Positions 45,285-54,071 of a stretch of DNA of 64,000 nucleotides are shown one piece after another. A program made the position numbers and the translations under genes. Where the stretch lies: NCBI RefSeq assembly GCF_009827595.1, contig NZ_WTYT01000001.1, positions 1 through 64,000 on the forward strand, in the 5' to 3' direction. The DNA comes from Altericroceibacterium endophyticum. GTDB lineage: Bacteria; Pseudomonadota; Alphaproteobacteria; Sphingomonadales; Sphingomonadaceae. The notes under the pieces are model-generated. The model was not told the DNA's origin. It searched no databases and saw nothing but the letters and a program-made list of their open reading frames with translations. The number at the start of each line of letters is the position of its first letter. Positions within the stretch are counted from its first letter, which is position 1.

Positions 45285-46124
45285 ATGAAACGCCCGCTTC
45301 GCCAAGTCGCTTCTTCGCTCGCCGCACTCTCGCTCGGCCTTGCTGCCACACCAGCTTGTGCATGGGGGCCGCTTGGCCACCGGATAAGCGCCGAACTGGC
45401 TGAGCGCAATCTTGACGGCAAGACCCGGGCCGAAGTCACAAAGATACTCGGGGCCGAGAATCTGGCGGATGCGTCAACCTGGCCAGATGATCAGAAATCC
45501 AACCCGGACCCTTTCTGGCAGAAAGAGGCATCCCCCTGGCACTATGTCACCCTACCTGAAGGCATGAATGCGGCTGATTTGCACCATCCCGCTGAAGGAG
45601 ACGCAGCCACCGCACTTGAGCGTTTCACCGCCACCTTGCGCAATCCCGATGCATCGCAGCAGGACAAGGCCAGGGCGCTGCGTTTCATCGTCCATATCGC
45701 CGGTGATCTGCATATGCCGCTCCATGTCGGCAATGGGACCGATCGCGGCGGAAATGACTTCCACGTTCTGTGGTTCGATGAGCCTGTGAATTTGCACTGG
45801 GTCTGGGATGAGGGGCTGATCCAGAAACGTCAGCTGTCCTACACCGAATATGCCGACCGGCTGGAACGCGCGATGACGCCGGATGAAACCATCGCCTGGT
45901 GGGATGCGAAACCGGCCGACTGGATGGCTGAAAGCGTCGCATTGCGCGACCGTATCTATCCTGCAACCAGCGTGGAATTGGGCGACGGCACGGAGGAAGC
46001 GCCCGTCAGCCTGTCTTGGCAATATGCCTATGACTGGACCCCCGCGATGGAACAGCGGCTGGAACAGGCCGGCATCCGGATCGCCGCCTATCTCCAATGG
46101 GTGTTCGCCGACCAGACCGGGTAG
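45285..46124 (+). CDS. S1/P1-type secreted nuclease
   Basis: Zinc-dependent single-strand nuclease/3'-nucleotidase, 279 residues. The signal peptide (LAALSLGLAATPACA) is cleaved to expose the N-terminal Trp of WGPLGHRISAE, whose amino group and side chains bind zinc in this family. Other ligand regions: STWPDD, WHYVTLP, FIVHIAGDLHMPLHVG, GGNDFHV and NLHWVWD. ATG 45285 is preferred over TTG 45279. Divergent from thiL. Confidence 0.9.
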   Translation: MKRPLRQVASSLAALSLGLAATPACAWGPLGHRISAELAERNLDGKTRAEVTKILGAENLADASTWPDDQKSNPDPFWQKEASPWHYVTLPEGMNAADLHHPAEGDAATALERFTATLRNPDASQQDKARALRFIVHIAGDLHMPLHVGNGTDRGGNDFHVLWFDEPVNLHWVWDEGLIQKRQLSYTEYADRLERAMTPDETIAWWDAKPADWMAESVALRDRIYPATSVELGDGTEEAPVSLSWQYAYDWTPAMEQRLEQAGIRIAAYLQWVFADQTG

Positions 46125-46199
46125 CGGTCAATTATCGGCAGCTTCTGCTATGAAGCGATTGTTACCGGGGCGGCAGAGTTTGGGGTGATTAGCGGTCGT

Positions 46200-47087
46200 T
46201 CAATTTTCGTCTGATTGATCTTTAACCTCAGAATTCGGCGCCATCCAAAGCCGTTCTCCTGGGAATGGTATTCGGTAGGAGGCAGCCCACTTGCGACCGT
46301 TAATCTCTATGGCGCCTTTGGGGTTTCTCTGAGCGAGAAAGCTCTCGAGGGCTCCCATTTCGGAGGATGGCAGGAAAAGGCTATAACTGTCTCCTCGCTG
46401 GATAGTCGACGGTGCGGATATGTCGGGCCACTCCTCGTTCCAATGGATCGATGGTTCGGGCGCATATTCGTATGGCCAGATCATCACCTCGATCTCTGCT
46501 GGCATCCACGGTTCTGATCGCGCGGATTCGAAAGCTCGTATCGTGCTAAATGCTTTGACTACCGCTGTCGGAAGTCTTGAAGTGACTTGTTGGTCATCAA
46601 GTGAGCCATAGACACTAAGAAATACGGGAGGATCGCCATACCAAAGCAGCCTGTTGTCTGGTTGGTCAGTCGCTTCAACGACGCGATATCCCCCATAAAG
46701 TTCGGGAGCATCGGCCCCTGAAAGAGAGTTCTTGATCGAGAGTAACTCTGTTTCCTTCAAGCGAACCGAGCGAAAGCCATCTTCGGTTCGATAGATCACC
46801 TGTCCATCACTATAGAGCGCAAAACGCGGCGACTCTGATCCTAGGACCTTCCCCCAAGGGTCGCGTTCCAGAAGGACGATCTCAGGCATCGGTCCTTCGC
46901 CTTGACGCATCTCCGCAAGCATTCTTGGCCGCTCAAAGAAACGCACATTTTGGGGCAGCGGAATTATTGGCGCATCTGCGTAGGACAAATCGAATGAGGG
47001 TGCCTCAGGCACATCCCCTTTGCTCGCGTCGCATGAAGCAACCGCAAGACTGATGAGGATTGCAAGCGCTTGTTTCGCAGGTAGCAT
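46200..47087 (-). CDS. Putative lipoprotein of unknown function
   Basis: 295 residues with a clear lipoprotein signal: hydrophobic core ILISLAVAS and lipobox Cys at residue 19. The mature part has no domain I recognise. It is acidic, rich in Pro and Trp (IEVMIWPYEYAPEPSIHW), with probable beta structure. Base composition appears lower in GC than the neighbours, and it is flanked by weakly coding spacer, which suggests a recently acquired gene. Confidence 0.75.
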   Translation of the reverse strand: MLPAKQALAILISLAVASCDASKGDVPEAPSFDLSYADAPIIPLPQNVRFFERPRMLAEMRQGEGPMPEIVLLERDPWGKVLGSESPRFALYSDGQVIYRTEDGFRSVRLKETELLSIKNSLSGADAPELYGGYRVVEATDQPDNRLLWYGDPPVFLSVYGSLDDQQVTSRLPTAVVKAFSTIRAFESARSEPWMPAEIEVMIWPYEYAPEPSIHWNEEWPDISAPSTIQRGDSYSLFLPSSEMGALESFLAQRNPKGAIEINGRKWAASYRIPFPGERLWMAPNSEVKDQSDEN

Positions 47088-47309
47088 TTACTGAGTTTGC
47101 CTAATGACCGGATCGTCCGCAATGTTGTCGTATGCGGAACGGCAGGTTTTAATCAGAAAATCGGCAAAGCTGCCATGTCGGCTTTCAGAGATGCGGAAGA
47201 AACGATGGTACGGCAGGGATTGGGGTGGAAAGCGGACTGTCAGCTATCAGAGCTAATCTTTAGTTAGCCGCTCTACTTTGCTACGCTCGATGGCCCCGCA
47301 CAAAGTGTC

Positions 47310-48335
47310 TTATTCTTGCTTAGCCAGTTTCCCCACCAACCGGTTGAATAGCGTTACTCCCCGGTCGTGTGCACTGGGCATCACTTGCGGATCGGGAGTC
47401 ATATCAATGACCTTCTGCTGTGCCTCGATCATGATCTTGTCTTCACCGAAAGCCCGGTCGGCAATGCTCATCAGCATGTCACGCAGGACCTCATCCCCAT
47501 GGCTGCGGTGTGGGCCCCAAGAGAAGAAGTAGCGCGCTGTTCTGTCCGCCATCGGAGTGACAGCCTGGCTGGTGAAGGTAACACCGCTGACCGCCCTGCT
47601 GTAATCTGGTGCGCCGTAATCTAGCTCTTTCGCAGTGCCGAGCGGAAAGACGCCGCCGGTCATCAGCAGTACGCCCGGGATCAGAAAGTCGTAGGTCATG
47701 AAGCTGTCCATCGGCCCCGCGCTCTTGCGCGAGGATGCGCCACGGGTGTTTTCGGTCCAACGCTCATAGCGGATGCCGCGGTCCAGTGGCGTGATCCGCG
47801 CTGGGCTCTCTGCAAATTGCGGACCGGGGCCGAAGCTATTGGCATGGACGAAGGTCAGGTGGCTGAAATCGAGCAGATTGTCGTTTATCAGCCGTGCCTC
47901 GGCCTCGTAATCGAGATGGCCGTGCCCCAGAATGTAGTCGAGGTGGTCCAGGCCCACGGCGGGCGGGATTAGCGCCTGATCGGCCAATTCCGGATTTCCC
48001 ATCCAGACCCATAGCCAGCTATGCCGCTCCACCACCGGGTAGCACCTGACCTTTGCATCGGGCGGAATTTTCTGCTGGCCCGGCATTTCAGCCACGCGAC
48101 CGTCGGGATCGAAGAGCAGGCCGTGATACATGCACCGGAGCCTTTCGCCCTCGCAGCGACCCAGCGACAACGGCGCCAGCCGGTGCACACAGCGATCTTC
48201 CAGCGCGTGGATCGTCCCCGATCCGGTCCGCCAGATCACAATGCGCTCCTTCAGGATGGTGATCGCAAACGGTTTGTCGGTTTCCAGCTCATGCGTCCAA
48301 CCGGCAACATACCAGGCGTTGCGAACATAGGTCAT
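47310..48335 (-). CDS. Rieske non-haem iron oxygenase (VanA/DdmC-like O-demethylase subunit)
   Basis: 341 residues. Rieske [2Fe-2S] ligands are C49-x-H51 and C68-x2-H71 in EDRCVHR and CMYHG. The mononuclear iron site is in NDNLLDFSHLTFVH (Asp, His, His), with a later Asp in EDKIMIEAQQ. It resembles oxygenases such as vanillate or dicamba O-demethylases, which demethylate or hydroxylate small aromatics with electrons from a separate reductase. No reductase or ferredoxin gene is in the window. It is divergent from a TetR regulator across a double operator, which points to substrate-induced expression. Confidence 0.89.
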   Translation of the reverse strand: MTYVRNAWYVAGWTHELETDKPFAITILKERIVIWRTGSGTIHALEDRCVHRLAPLSLGRCEGERLRCMYHGLLFDPDGRVAEMPGQQKIPPDAKVRCYPVVERHSWLWVWMGNPELADQALIPPAVGLDHLDYILGHGHLDYEAEARLINDNLLDFSHLTFVHANSFGPGPQFAESPARITPLDRGIRYERWTENTRGASSRKSAGPMDSFMTYDFLIPGVLLMTGGVFPLGTAKELDYGAPDYSRAVSGVTFTSQAVTPMADRTARYFFSWGPHRSHGDEVLRDMLMSIADRAFGEDKIMIEAQQKVIDMTPDPQVMPSAHDRGVTLFNRLVGKLAKQE

Positions 48336-48375
48336 GGTTGTTCCTCTTCAGCCTCTCTCTCTGCGGAATCCGAAA

Positions 48376-48425
48376 GTTGACTCCTTAACAGTGTTAAATT
48401 GACTTAACAGCGTTAAGGAGTCAAC
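48376..48425. promoter_or_regulatory. Double TetR operator between Rieske oxygenase and tetR
   Basis: Two copies of TTAACAG(T/C)GTTAA lie at 48385-48397 (perfect palindrome) and 48404-48416 (one mismatch), centres 19 bases apart. They are nested in a larger perfect repeat GTTGACTCCTTAAC (48376-48389) / GTTAAGGAGTCAAC (48412-48425). TTGACT inside may serve as a -35 box for the tetR gene. Two operators two helical turns apart are typical for TetR control of divergent genes. Confidence 0.75.
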
Positions 48426-48434
48426 AGTCTGCAG

Positions 48435-48995
48435 ATGGTGCAGCATCCGATGCCAAGTCTTACCCGCGATCAAATCGTGGCCGAAGCTTTCAACTTGCTG
48501 GAGGCTGAAGGGCTGGAGGGCCTCAGCATGCGGCGGCTGGCGGCCCGATTGAAAGTCCAGGCACCGGCTCTTTACTGGCACGTCAACGACAAGGCCGAAG
48601 TGCTCGGAATGATGGCGGCCGACATCTATGCCGCAGCGTATTCCCGAACCGGCCCCGCGCAGGACTGGCGCGAATGGTTGAGGCAATTCGGCCGCGCGCT
48701 CCATCTCAGCCTAACTTCCCATCGGGATGGAGCAAGATTGTGCGCCATAGGTCGCCCGCCTTCTCCTACCGACGCGATTGCCCAAGCGGGCAGGATTGCC
48801 GCTCCTCTCACCGCTCTCGGTCTCAACGATCAGCAAGCTCTGGCCCACCAAGCAGCGGTCATTTCCTTCACACTCGGCTGGACGACTTTCGAGGCGAACG
48901 GCCCGATGCGTGACTTTCTCCGCCAAATGATGGACTTTGATGCGACCTTTTCCACCGGCTTGGACTCACTGGTGAAAGGACTGCCGGACAAATAG
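48435..48995 (+). CDS. TetR-class transcriptional regulator
   Basis: 186 residues. The helix-turn-helix region LTRDQIVAEAFNLLEAEGLEGLSMRRLAARLKVQAPALYWHVNDKAEVLGMMA is close in pattern to classical tetracycline repressors (LYWHV). The C-terminal ligand domain resembles TetR_C. ATG 48435, only 9 bases after the operator; ATG 48450 is an alternative. It probably represses itself and the divergent Rieske oxygenase until an aromatic ligand binds. Confidence 0.9.
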   Translation: MVQHPMPSLTRDQIVAEAFNLLEAEGLEGLSMRRLAARLKVQAPALYWHVNDKAEVLGMMAADIYAAAYSRTGPAQDWREWLRQFGRALHLSLTSHRDGARLCAIGRPPSPTDAIAQAGRIAAPLTALGLNDQQALAHQAAVISFTLGWTTFEANGPMRDFLRQMMDFDATFSTGLDSLVKGLPDK

Positions 48996-49193
48996 GACAG
49001 CGCATAAAGGCGAACTGGGTATCACGTCCGCAATCGGGTCGGATGCGGACATGCTCCATTTCTATAAAAATCCTTGGAAAGCTGCCAGTCCGTTTTCGGG
49101 AGGTCGAGAGGCGTAACCGAATGCCCTCTATTCGTGGAACGCGAAAGGGCGGTATTTGCTTGCGATCCTGCGGAGACAGGCGCCCTGGGTGCC
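48996..49193. other. Spacer without a clear gene
   Basis: Nothing recognisable: short frames only, no ribosome site with a supported ORF, no terminator. It may hold decayed sequence. Confidence 0.4.
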
Positions 49194-49808
49194 TTAACGT
49201 TCATTCCATTCATGCCGCAGAATGGCGTATTGCATGGTGTTTTCGTAGATTGGATTTCCGGCGCTGTCGTTTTGGAACGTCACATATTCCAGGAATAGGC
49301 CTTCCCTTCGCATGCCAAGCTTTTCGCACAGCCGCCGCGAGGAGGCGTTGTGATCCTCAACATAGGCGTAGATGCGCCTTTTGTTTTGATGCGTGAATAA
49401 TTCGGCGAACACAGCCTTTGCCGCTTCGAACGCATAGCCCTTGCCACTGAACAGAGGATTGAAATTCCAGCCCACGGAAACCGTGTCGGGTTGTTGAGGT
49501 TGTTCCGGATCATCTGGCCATGCAGCATCTGGATGGATGAACACATCGCCGATGAGCTGACCGGATTCTTGCAGACAAACGGCGAGATATTCATCGTTGC
49601 CAGCGCGTTTCAGAACCTCCTTCTCGGCTGCCGCCAGATCGGCCAGTTTGAGCGAGAAGAAACAACTCACAGTAGGCTCACGCAGATAAGCGAACAAGGC
49701 CTCCGCATCACCCACACGGAAATTCCTGATGGCCAGACGGTCAGTGTGGATCGGTTTCAACTGCTCAATTTCCTGCGCTTCAGACTTATAGAAAACCACG
49801 GTTGCCAT
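49194..49808 (-). CDS. GNAT acetyltransferase (RimJ/RimL-like)
   Basis: 204 residues. PIHTDRLAIRNFRVGDAEALFAYL is the usual start of the RimJ/RimL subgroup; acetyl-CoA binding is expected in the FSGKGYAFEAAKAVFAELF block (a variant of the RGxGxA/G loop), and the end EDHNASSRRLCEKLGMRREG is diagnostic. Such enzymes acetylate ribosomal protein N-termini, amino acids or small amines. Target unknown. It stands alone between accessory genes. Confidence 0.87.
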   Translation of the reverse strand: MATVVFYKSEAQEIEQLKPIHTDRLAIRNFRVGDAEALFAYLREPTVSCFFSLKLADLAAAEKEVLKRAGNDEYLAVCLQESGQLIGDVFIHPDAAWPDDPEQPQQPDTVSVGWNFNPLFSGKGYAFEAAKAVFAELFTHQNKRRIYAYVEDHNASSRRLCEKLGMRREGLFLEYVTFQNDSAGNPIYENTMQYAILRHEWNER

Positions 49809-50103
49809 CGCGTGAACGCTCTATGGCACCGCTTGAGTAACCATCAAGCATTCAAAATCGGGCTATTTCCGATAAATCCGATCTTGAGCAGAAATCCGCG
49901 GGCGTTGTCAGGCGTATTCTAGGGTAGGGACGGTGATCGATTGAACGGCGGAAATATCGTGATGAGCGGAAAAGTGAGGGCGTCCGCTGAGCCCGTTTCA
50001 AGAAGCCGGGGGCTCGATCGTTTTGAGCATTGCGCGACATTCTCTCTTGCCTATTCGGATACATCCCTTCTTTCAGCGGTTTAGTGAATCCGGAGGGTTT
50101 CAA

Positions 50104-50784
50104 ATGTTGCAATGGTTTCGCCGTCGCTATCTCGATGTGCTTGGTTCTATCTATATCTACAACGAACATCGCGGATACACCGCCATTGACCGTGTTCTGG
50201 AAGCTATTCGCAAACGCTCTCCTGACGATGAGGGGCTGATTGCCGCGGTTGAGCAGCACCGTGCAGATGAGCGCGCACATTACGTGATGTTTCGCCGGTG
50301 GTTCGAACTTCAGCGCAAGATGCCTCTCAAGGTTGATCGGACCTTTGGCCATATCGATCGCTTTATCGAAATCATGTTCCGCACGAGGATTGATGAGCTG
50401 GATACGCAAGCCGTCATCGATGATGATCGGCAGTTTGAAAAACTGTGCCGGGTGATCGCCTTGACGGAACAGCGCGGGTACAAGCAGGTCGAAATCCTGA
50501 TCAATCACCGGCTGGTGAAAAGCGACCCGGTGCTGATGAAGATCTTTCGCGTGATCAAGAAAGACGAGCCCAGTCATTGGGCCCCTTATGAAGAATGGTT
50601 GCGCAAAAATGGAAAGCGCGACCCGAAATGGTGGGAATACCGGATAGACACCTTTATCCATTCCGAACTCCTCTTCCTGAAATTGCCGCTCCTGTTTCTG
50701 AATCCCTTTATCGGCCGCCGGACGGATTGGGCGGATGAGATTGAAGGAGAGATTTCGCCCAATATGGTGTCTGGCCGCGCGTGA
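50104..50784 (+). CDS. Ferritin-like di-iron protein linked to GtrA and a glycosyltransferase
   Basis: 226 residues. ATG 50104 has an excellent ribosome site GGAGGG; the frame open to TTG 50023 has none. Four helices carry a full di-iron carboxylate set: E21 (YNEHRG), E56-x2-H59 (DERAH), E122 (TEQRG) and E155-x2-H158 (DEPSH). The C-terminal part has a hydrophobic stretch (LLFLKLPLLFLNPF) that may bind a membrane. It could be an oxidase or hydroxylase rather than an iron store. Its stop overlaps the GtrA start (GTGA). Function unknown; action on a membrane-bound lipid is inferred from its neighbours. Confidence 0.8.
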   Translation: MLQWFRRRYLDVLGSIYIYNEHRGYTAIDRVLEAIRKRSPDDEGLIAAVEQHRADERAHYVMFRRWFELQRKMPLKVDRTFGHIDRFIEIMFRTRIDELDTQAVIDDDRQFEKLCRVIALTEQRGYKQVEILINHRLVKSDPVLMKIFRVIKKDEPSHWAPYEEWLRKNGKRDPKWWEYRIDTFIHSELLFLKLPLLFLNPFIGRRTDWADEIEGEISPNMVSGRA

Positions 50785-51221
50785 CAGCCGATCTTGATAA
50801 CGCTGAAAGGCGTCCGGCATTCGCGCGTTTTCTGACGCTGCGTGTGGGCGGAATGCTGTTTCGCAACACCGTGGTCAGCACGGCAGCTTTCCTGTTGGGC
50901 CTGTCTGCCTTGTGGGCACTCGTGACCTATGGCGGCATGAATGAGGTGCTTGCGACCGGGATCAGCTTCCTTGTCGCGCAGACGCTCCATTATGCCCTGG
51001 GCAGGACATGGATATTTCGCGGGACAGACCGGTCAGTCGGAACGGGCTATGTCATTTTCCTGCTCAATGCAGGGGTGGGCTTGTTCGCGACTGTCACGCT
51101 ATTCGCCTTGCTGGTGAATTATACGCCGATGCATTACCTCGTGGCGCGGGTTGTCGTATCGGTTTTTGCCGGGCTGGCGATGTTCGCCCTGAACGCCTCC
51201 TTCAACTTTCGCCGCGTGTGA
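50781..51221 (+). CDS. GtrA-family small membrane protein
   Basis: 146 residues with four hydrophobic segments, the GtrA fold. Features: FRNTVVSTAAFLLGLSALWALV, FLVAQTLHYALGRTWIFR and, at the end, FAGLAMFALNASFNFRRV. GtrA proteins are thought to flip or help move polyprenyl-phosphate-linked sugars. The start is GTG 50781 overlapping the ferritin-like stop. The next gene, a glycosyltransferase, starts 4 bases after its stop. Confidence 0.87.
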   Translation: MTADLDNAERRPAFARFLTLRVGGMLFRNTVVSTAAFLLGLSALWALVTYGGMNEVLATGISFLVAQTLHYALGRTWIFRGTDRSVGTGYVIFLLNAGVGLFATVTLFALLVNYTPMHYLVARVVVSVFAGLAMFALNASFNFRRV

Positions 51222-51225
51222 TGTG

Positions 51226-52353
51226 ATGCGAGTTGCCCTGTTTTCCGGAAATTACAATTACCTGCGCGAAGGTGCCAATCGCGCGCTGAACAAGCTGGTC
51301 GGCTATCTGGAGCGTGAGGCTGGCTGCACGGTCCGCGTCTACTCTCCGGTGACGGATACGCCCGCTTTCGAGCCGGAGGGCACGCTGGTGCCGGTGTCTT
51401 CTGTCGCGCTGCCGGTACGCGGCGAGTTCCAGCTGGCGCTGGGCCTGCCTCGCTCGGCGAGACGAGATCTCGCTCACTTTGATCCGCAGATCGTTCATGT
51501 TTCAACGCCCGATATCCTCGGCACACGGGCACAAAGCTGGGCGATTTCACGCGGCATTCCGCAGGTCGCGAGCATGCACACCTTGTTTGAAACCTATCTC
51601 GGCTATTACGGTCTGGACTGGCTCCGTCCCTTGGTCGAAGCGCATCTTAACCGGTTCTATCGCCGGGCAGATCATGTCTTTGCCCCTACGCTGGCACTTG
51701 TTGACAGCCTCCAGGATCTCCGCGGCGATAGCCGGGCAACGGTTTGGAGCCGCGGAATTGATCGCGCGCTGTTTTCGCCATCGAAACGCGACATGGCATG
51801 GCGCCGCCGCCAAGGCATTGATGAAACAGAGGTCGCTGTTCTGTTTTTTGGCCGGTTGGTCAAAGAAAAGGGGATCGATATCTACCGGGAAGCTATCGCG
51901 CGTCTGCGGCATCGGCGGGATGTTCGGGCCCTCATCGTCGGTACAGGCCCTGAAGCAGCGTCCTTTGAGGGGATCGACCGGGCAGTATTGACTGGTCATC
52001 TCGAAGGGGATGAGCTGGCAATGGCGGTCGCAAGCGCGGATATGATGTTGGCGCCAAGCAGCACGGAAACCTTCGGTCAGGTCATGCTTGAAGCCATGGC
52101 GAGCGGACTGCCCGTTGTGAGTGCGGATGTTCCCAGCGCGAGGGGGCTGATTGTGAATGGCAAGACGGGTCTTTTATGCGGCGCCGATGCAATCGAGCAG
52201 TTCTCCGCCGCGATTGAGGACCTCGCCTCGGACCCGGCAAGACGAGCAGCGCTTGGAACAGCAGCACGAAGCGCGAGCGCGGCCTATAGCTGGAACCACG
52301 CCTCGGAAAGCGTAGCCCAAATCTATCGAGAGCTGCTCAAAAAATCGGCCTGA
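51226..52353 (+). CDS. GT4-family glycosyltransferase (MgtA/SqdX-like)
   Basis: 375-residue GT-B enzyme. It begins MRVALFSGNYNYLREGANRALNKLVGYL. IVHVSTPDILGTRAQSWAISRGIPQVASMHTLFETYL is typical of lipid-directed alpha-mannosyl or sulfoquinovosyl transferases. Donor-binding LFFGRLVKEKGIDIYREAI and the E-x7-E region PSSTETFGQVMLEAMASGLP follow. ATG 51226 (or GTG 51223). With ferritin-like and GtrA genes it forms a tight operon likely acting on a membrane glycolipid. Confidence 0.88.
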   Translation: MRVALFSGNYNYLREGANRALNKLVGYLEREAGCTVRVYSPVTDTPAFEPEGTLVPVSSVALPVRGEFQLALGLPRSARRDLAHFDPQIVHVSTPDILGTRAQSWAISRGIPQVASMHTLFETYLGYYGLDWLRPLVEAHLNRFYRRADHVFAPTLALVDSLQDLRGDSRATVWSRGIDRALFSPSKRDMAWRRRQGIDETEVAVLFFGRLVKEKGIDIYREAIARLRHRRDVRALIVGTGPEAASFEGIDRAVLTGHLEGDELAMAVASADMMLAPSSTETFGQVMLEAMASGLPVVSADVPSARGLIVNGKTGLLCGADAIEQFSAAIEDLASDPARRAALGTAARSASAAYSWNHASESVAQIYRELLKKSA

Positions 52354-52367
52354 GACCGGGGGTGAGC

Positions 52368-52397
52368 GACAATGTAAAACGATCGTTTTACATTGTC
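52368..52397. promoter_or_regulatory. 30-base perfect palindromic operator of tetR-MFS operon
   Basis: GACAATGTAAAACGA (52368-52382) is followed directly by its exact reverse complement (52383-52397). It lies 26 bases before the tetR ATG at 52423, after the glycosyltransferase stop. A long, gapless palindrome like this is typical for TetR-family autorepression. Confidence 0.8.
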
Positions 52398-52422
52398 TTG
52401 CTGCTCCGTTATGCGGTTGGTC

Positions 52423-52944
52423 ATGGACAAAACCGACGCACTCACCGTCGCCGCCGAGCGGCTCTTCGACACAAATGGCTATACTGCGACCGGAATGGAC
52501 CGGTTGACCCAAGCTGCTGGCATGTCGAGCCGTACGCTGTACAAACATGTCGGCAGCAAGGCGGCGCTCATGGGACGGGTGCTCGCGAAGCGCGACCGAC
52601 GGTTCATGCAAAGCATCGAGTTGCAAAGCGTCGATGCCCTGTTCTCCGCCATTGAGGACTGGATACGGACCGAAGGCGCCCGGGGGTGCCTGTTCCTGCG
52701 CTCCCTGGCCGAGACCGGTGGTGAGACGCCTGAGATCGCTGCGGCTGTCACGGCGCACAAGACGGCGTTCCAGGAACGAATCCATAAAATTGTCGCTGCG
52801 GACCTCGGTCATGAGGACCCGGTTCTCGCTGACCAGATTCTGGTTCTTGCGGAAGGAGCGACCCATGCCGCGGTGTATCGGGGCGTAGCGGCCGTATCGG
52901 CAGCCCGCTTCGCTGCCGGTCTTCTGGTGGATGCGCGGCGATGA
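52423..52944 (+). CDS. TetR/AcrR-family regulator
   Basis: 173 residues from ATG 52423 (ATG 52411 also possible; neither has a strong ribosome site). The DNA-binding domain is ALTVAAERLFDTNGYTATGMDRLTQAAGMSSRTLYKHVGSKAALM, with recognition helix SSRTLYKHVG. The C-terminal helical part is short. The ATG of the MFS gene overlaps its TGA (ATGA), so regulator and transporter share one message and one palindromic operator. Confidence 0.88.
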   Translation: MDKTDALTVAAERLFDTNGYTATGMDRLTQAAGMSSRTLYKHVGSKAALMGRVLAKRDRRFMQSIELQSVDALFSAIEDWIRTEGARGCLFLRSLAETGGETPEIAAAVTAHKTAFQERIHKIVAADLGHEDPVLADQILVLAEGATHAAVYRGVAAVSAARFAAGLLVDARR

Positions 52945-54071
52945 GCCCGTCACTTCGGATCGGTACGATCGGATTTTGCCTGATTGCGCTTTGCTACGGC
53001 TTCGCGCGCTTCGCTTTCGGCCTGTTCCTGCCACAGATCGATGCCGAGCTGAATCTTGGCCCTTCTTTGAGCGGCATGATCTCGGGCGGGTCGTTTGCCG
53101 GTTATTGTATTGCCATCATAGCGGCAGCCGCCCTGACTGAACGCTTTGGCGCGCGTACCGTGGCATTTGCTGCGGCCACGCTGGCCGCAATCGGCATGGC
53201 CGGGATCGCGCTGGCCCCGTCGCCCGCCATTCTGGCTTTCGCCGTAATCGTTGCCGGGTCCAGCACGGGTCTTGCCTCTCCGCCAATGGCAGCGGCTGTA
53301 GCCGCTGCGGTGCGCGCCGACCGACAGAATGCGACGAACACGATTATCAATGCGGGGACCAGCGCCGGTGTCGCCCTGTCCGGTCCGATTGCCCTTGCCG
53401 TGAACGGGCAATGGCGAGTGACATTCGCGGTATTCGCGGGGATGGCGGTCATCCTTGCGATTGGCGCCGCACGCGCGTTGCCATCTTCACGCGGCAGTCA
53501 TTCCTCGGTCGGCCTGCCCCCGATCACGCGGCCGCTCGGGTTCCTGATCATCGCCACTTTCCTGACCGGTATGGCAAGCACTGCGATATGGTCGTTCGGC
53601 GGGCAGCTCGTCTCGCAAATCCTGGGGTGGGGGCCGACCGGAACCGCCATTCTGTGGAGCTGCATCGGCGCGGGCGGCATTCTCGGGGCGTGGGCGGGAA
53701 GCCTCGTGTCGTGCTTCGGCCTGCAGCGCATCCATCTGCTATTCTGCGGCGTGGTTGCAGCCACCATCCTTGCTGTCGGGTCCGGTGTGGCAATCGCCGG
53801 GCTGGTTCTGGCAGGCGGAGCGCTGTTCGGTGCGGCTTATGTGATGCTGACCGGAGTCTATCTCATCTGGGGCGTTCGCGCCCTGCCGGACCGCCCCGCT
53901 ACCGGCTTGACGATCGGGTTCCTGACGCTTGCTATCGGCCAGACTGTGGGGGCTCCCATCTTTGGCCTGCTGATGAGCGGACCCGGTATGGGAACAGCGA
54001 TCCTGACCTTTGCCGTCCTGGCGCTGCTGGCCGGTGTGGTCCGAACCGGGTTCGGCCACGACCGAGCATGA
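52941..54071 (+). CDS. MFS transporter (YbfB-like)
   Basis: 376 residues, about 12 hydrophobic segments. LIALCYGFARFAFGLFLPQIDAELNL at the start resembles the YbfB/YjiJ MFS subgroup. TERFGARTVAF replaces a standard motif A. Translation is coupled to tetR by a 4-base overlap. Probably an exporter whose expression is released when TetR binds a compound; substrate unknown. Confidence 0.88.
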   Translation: MSPSLRIGTIGFCLIALCYGFARFAFGLFLPQIDAELNLGPSLSGMISGGSFAGYCIAIIAAAALTERFGARTVAFAAATLAAIGMAGIALAPSPAILAFAVIVAGSSTGLASPPMAAAVAAAVRADRQNATNTIINAGTSAGVALSGPIALAVNGQWRVTFAVFAGMAVILAIGAARALPSSRGSHSSVGLPPITRPLGFLIIATFLTGMASTAIWSFGGQLVSQILGWGPTGTAILWSCIGAGGILGAWAGSLVSCFGLQRIHLLFCGVVAATILAVGSGVAIAGLVLAGGALFGAAYVMLTGVYLIWGVRALPDRPATGLTIGFLTLAIGQTVGAPIFGLLMSGPGMGTAILTFAVLALLAGVVRTGFGHDRA

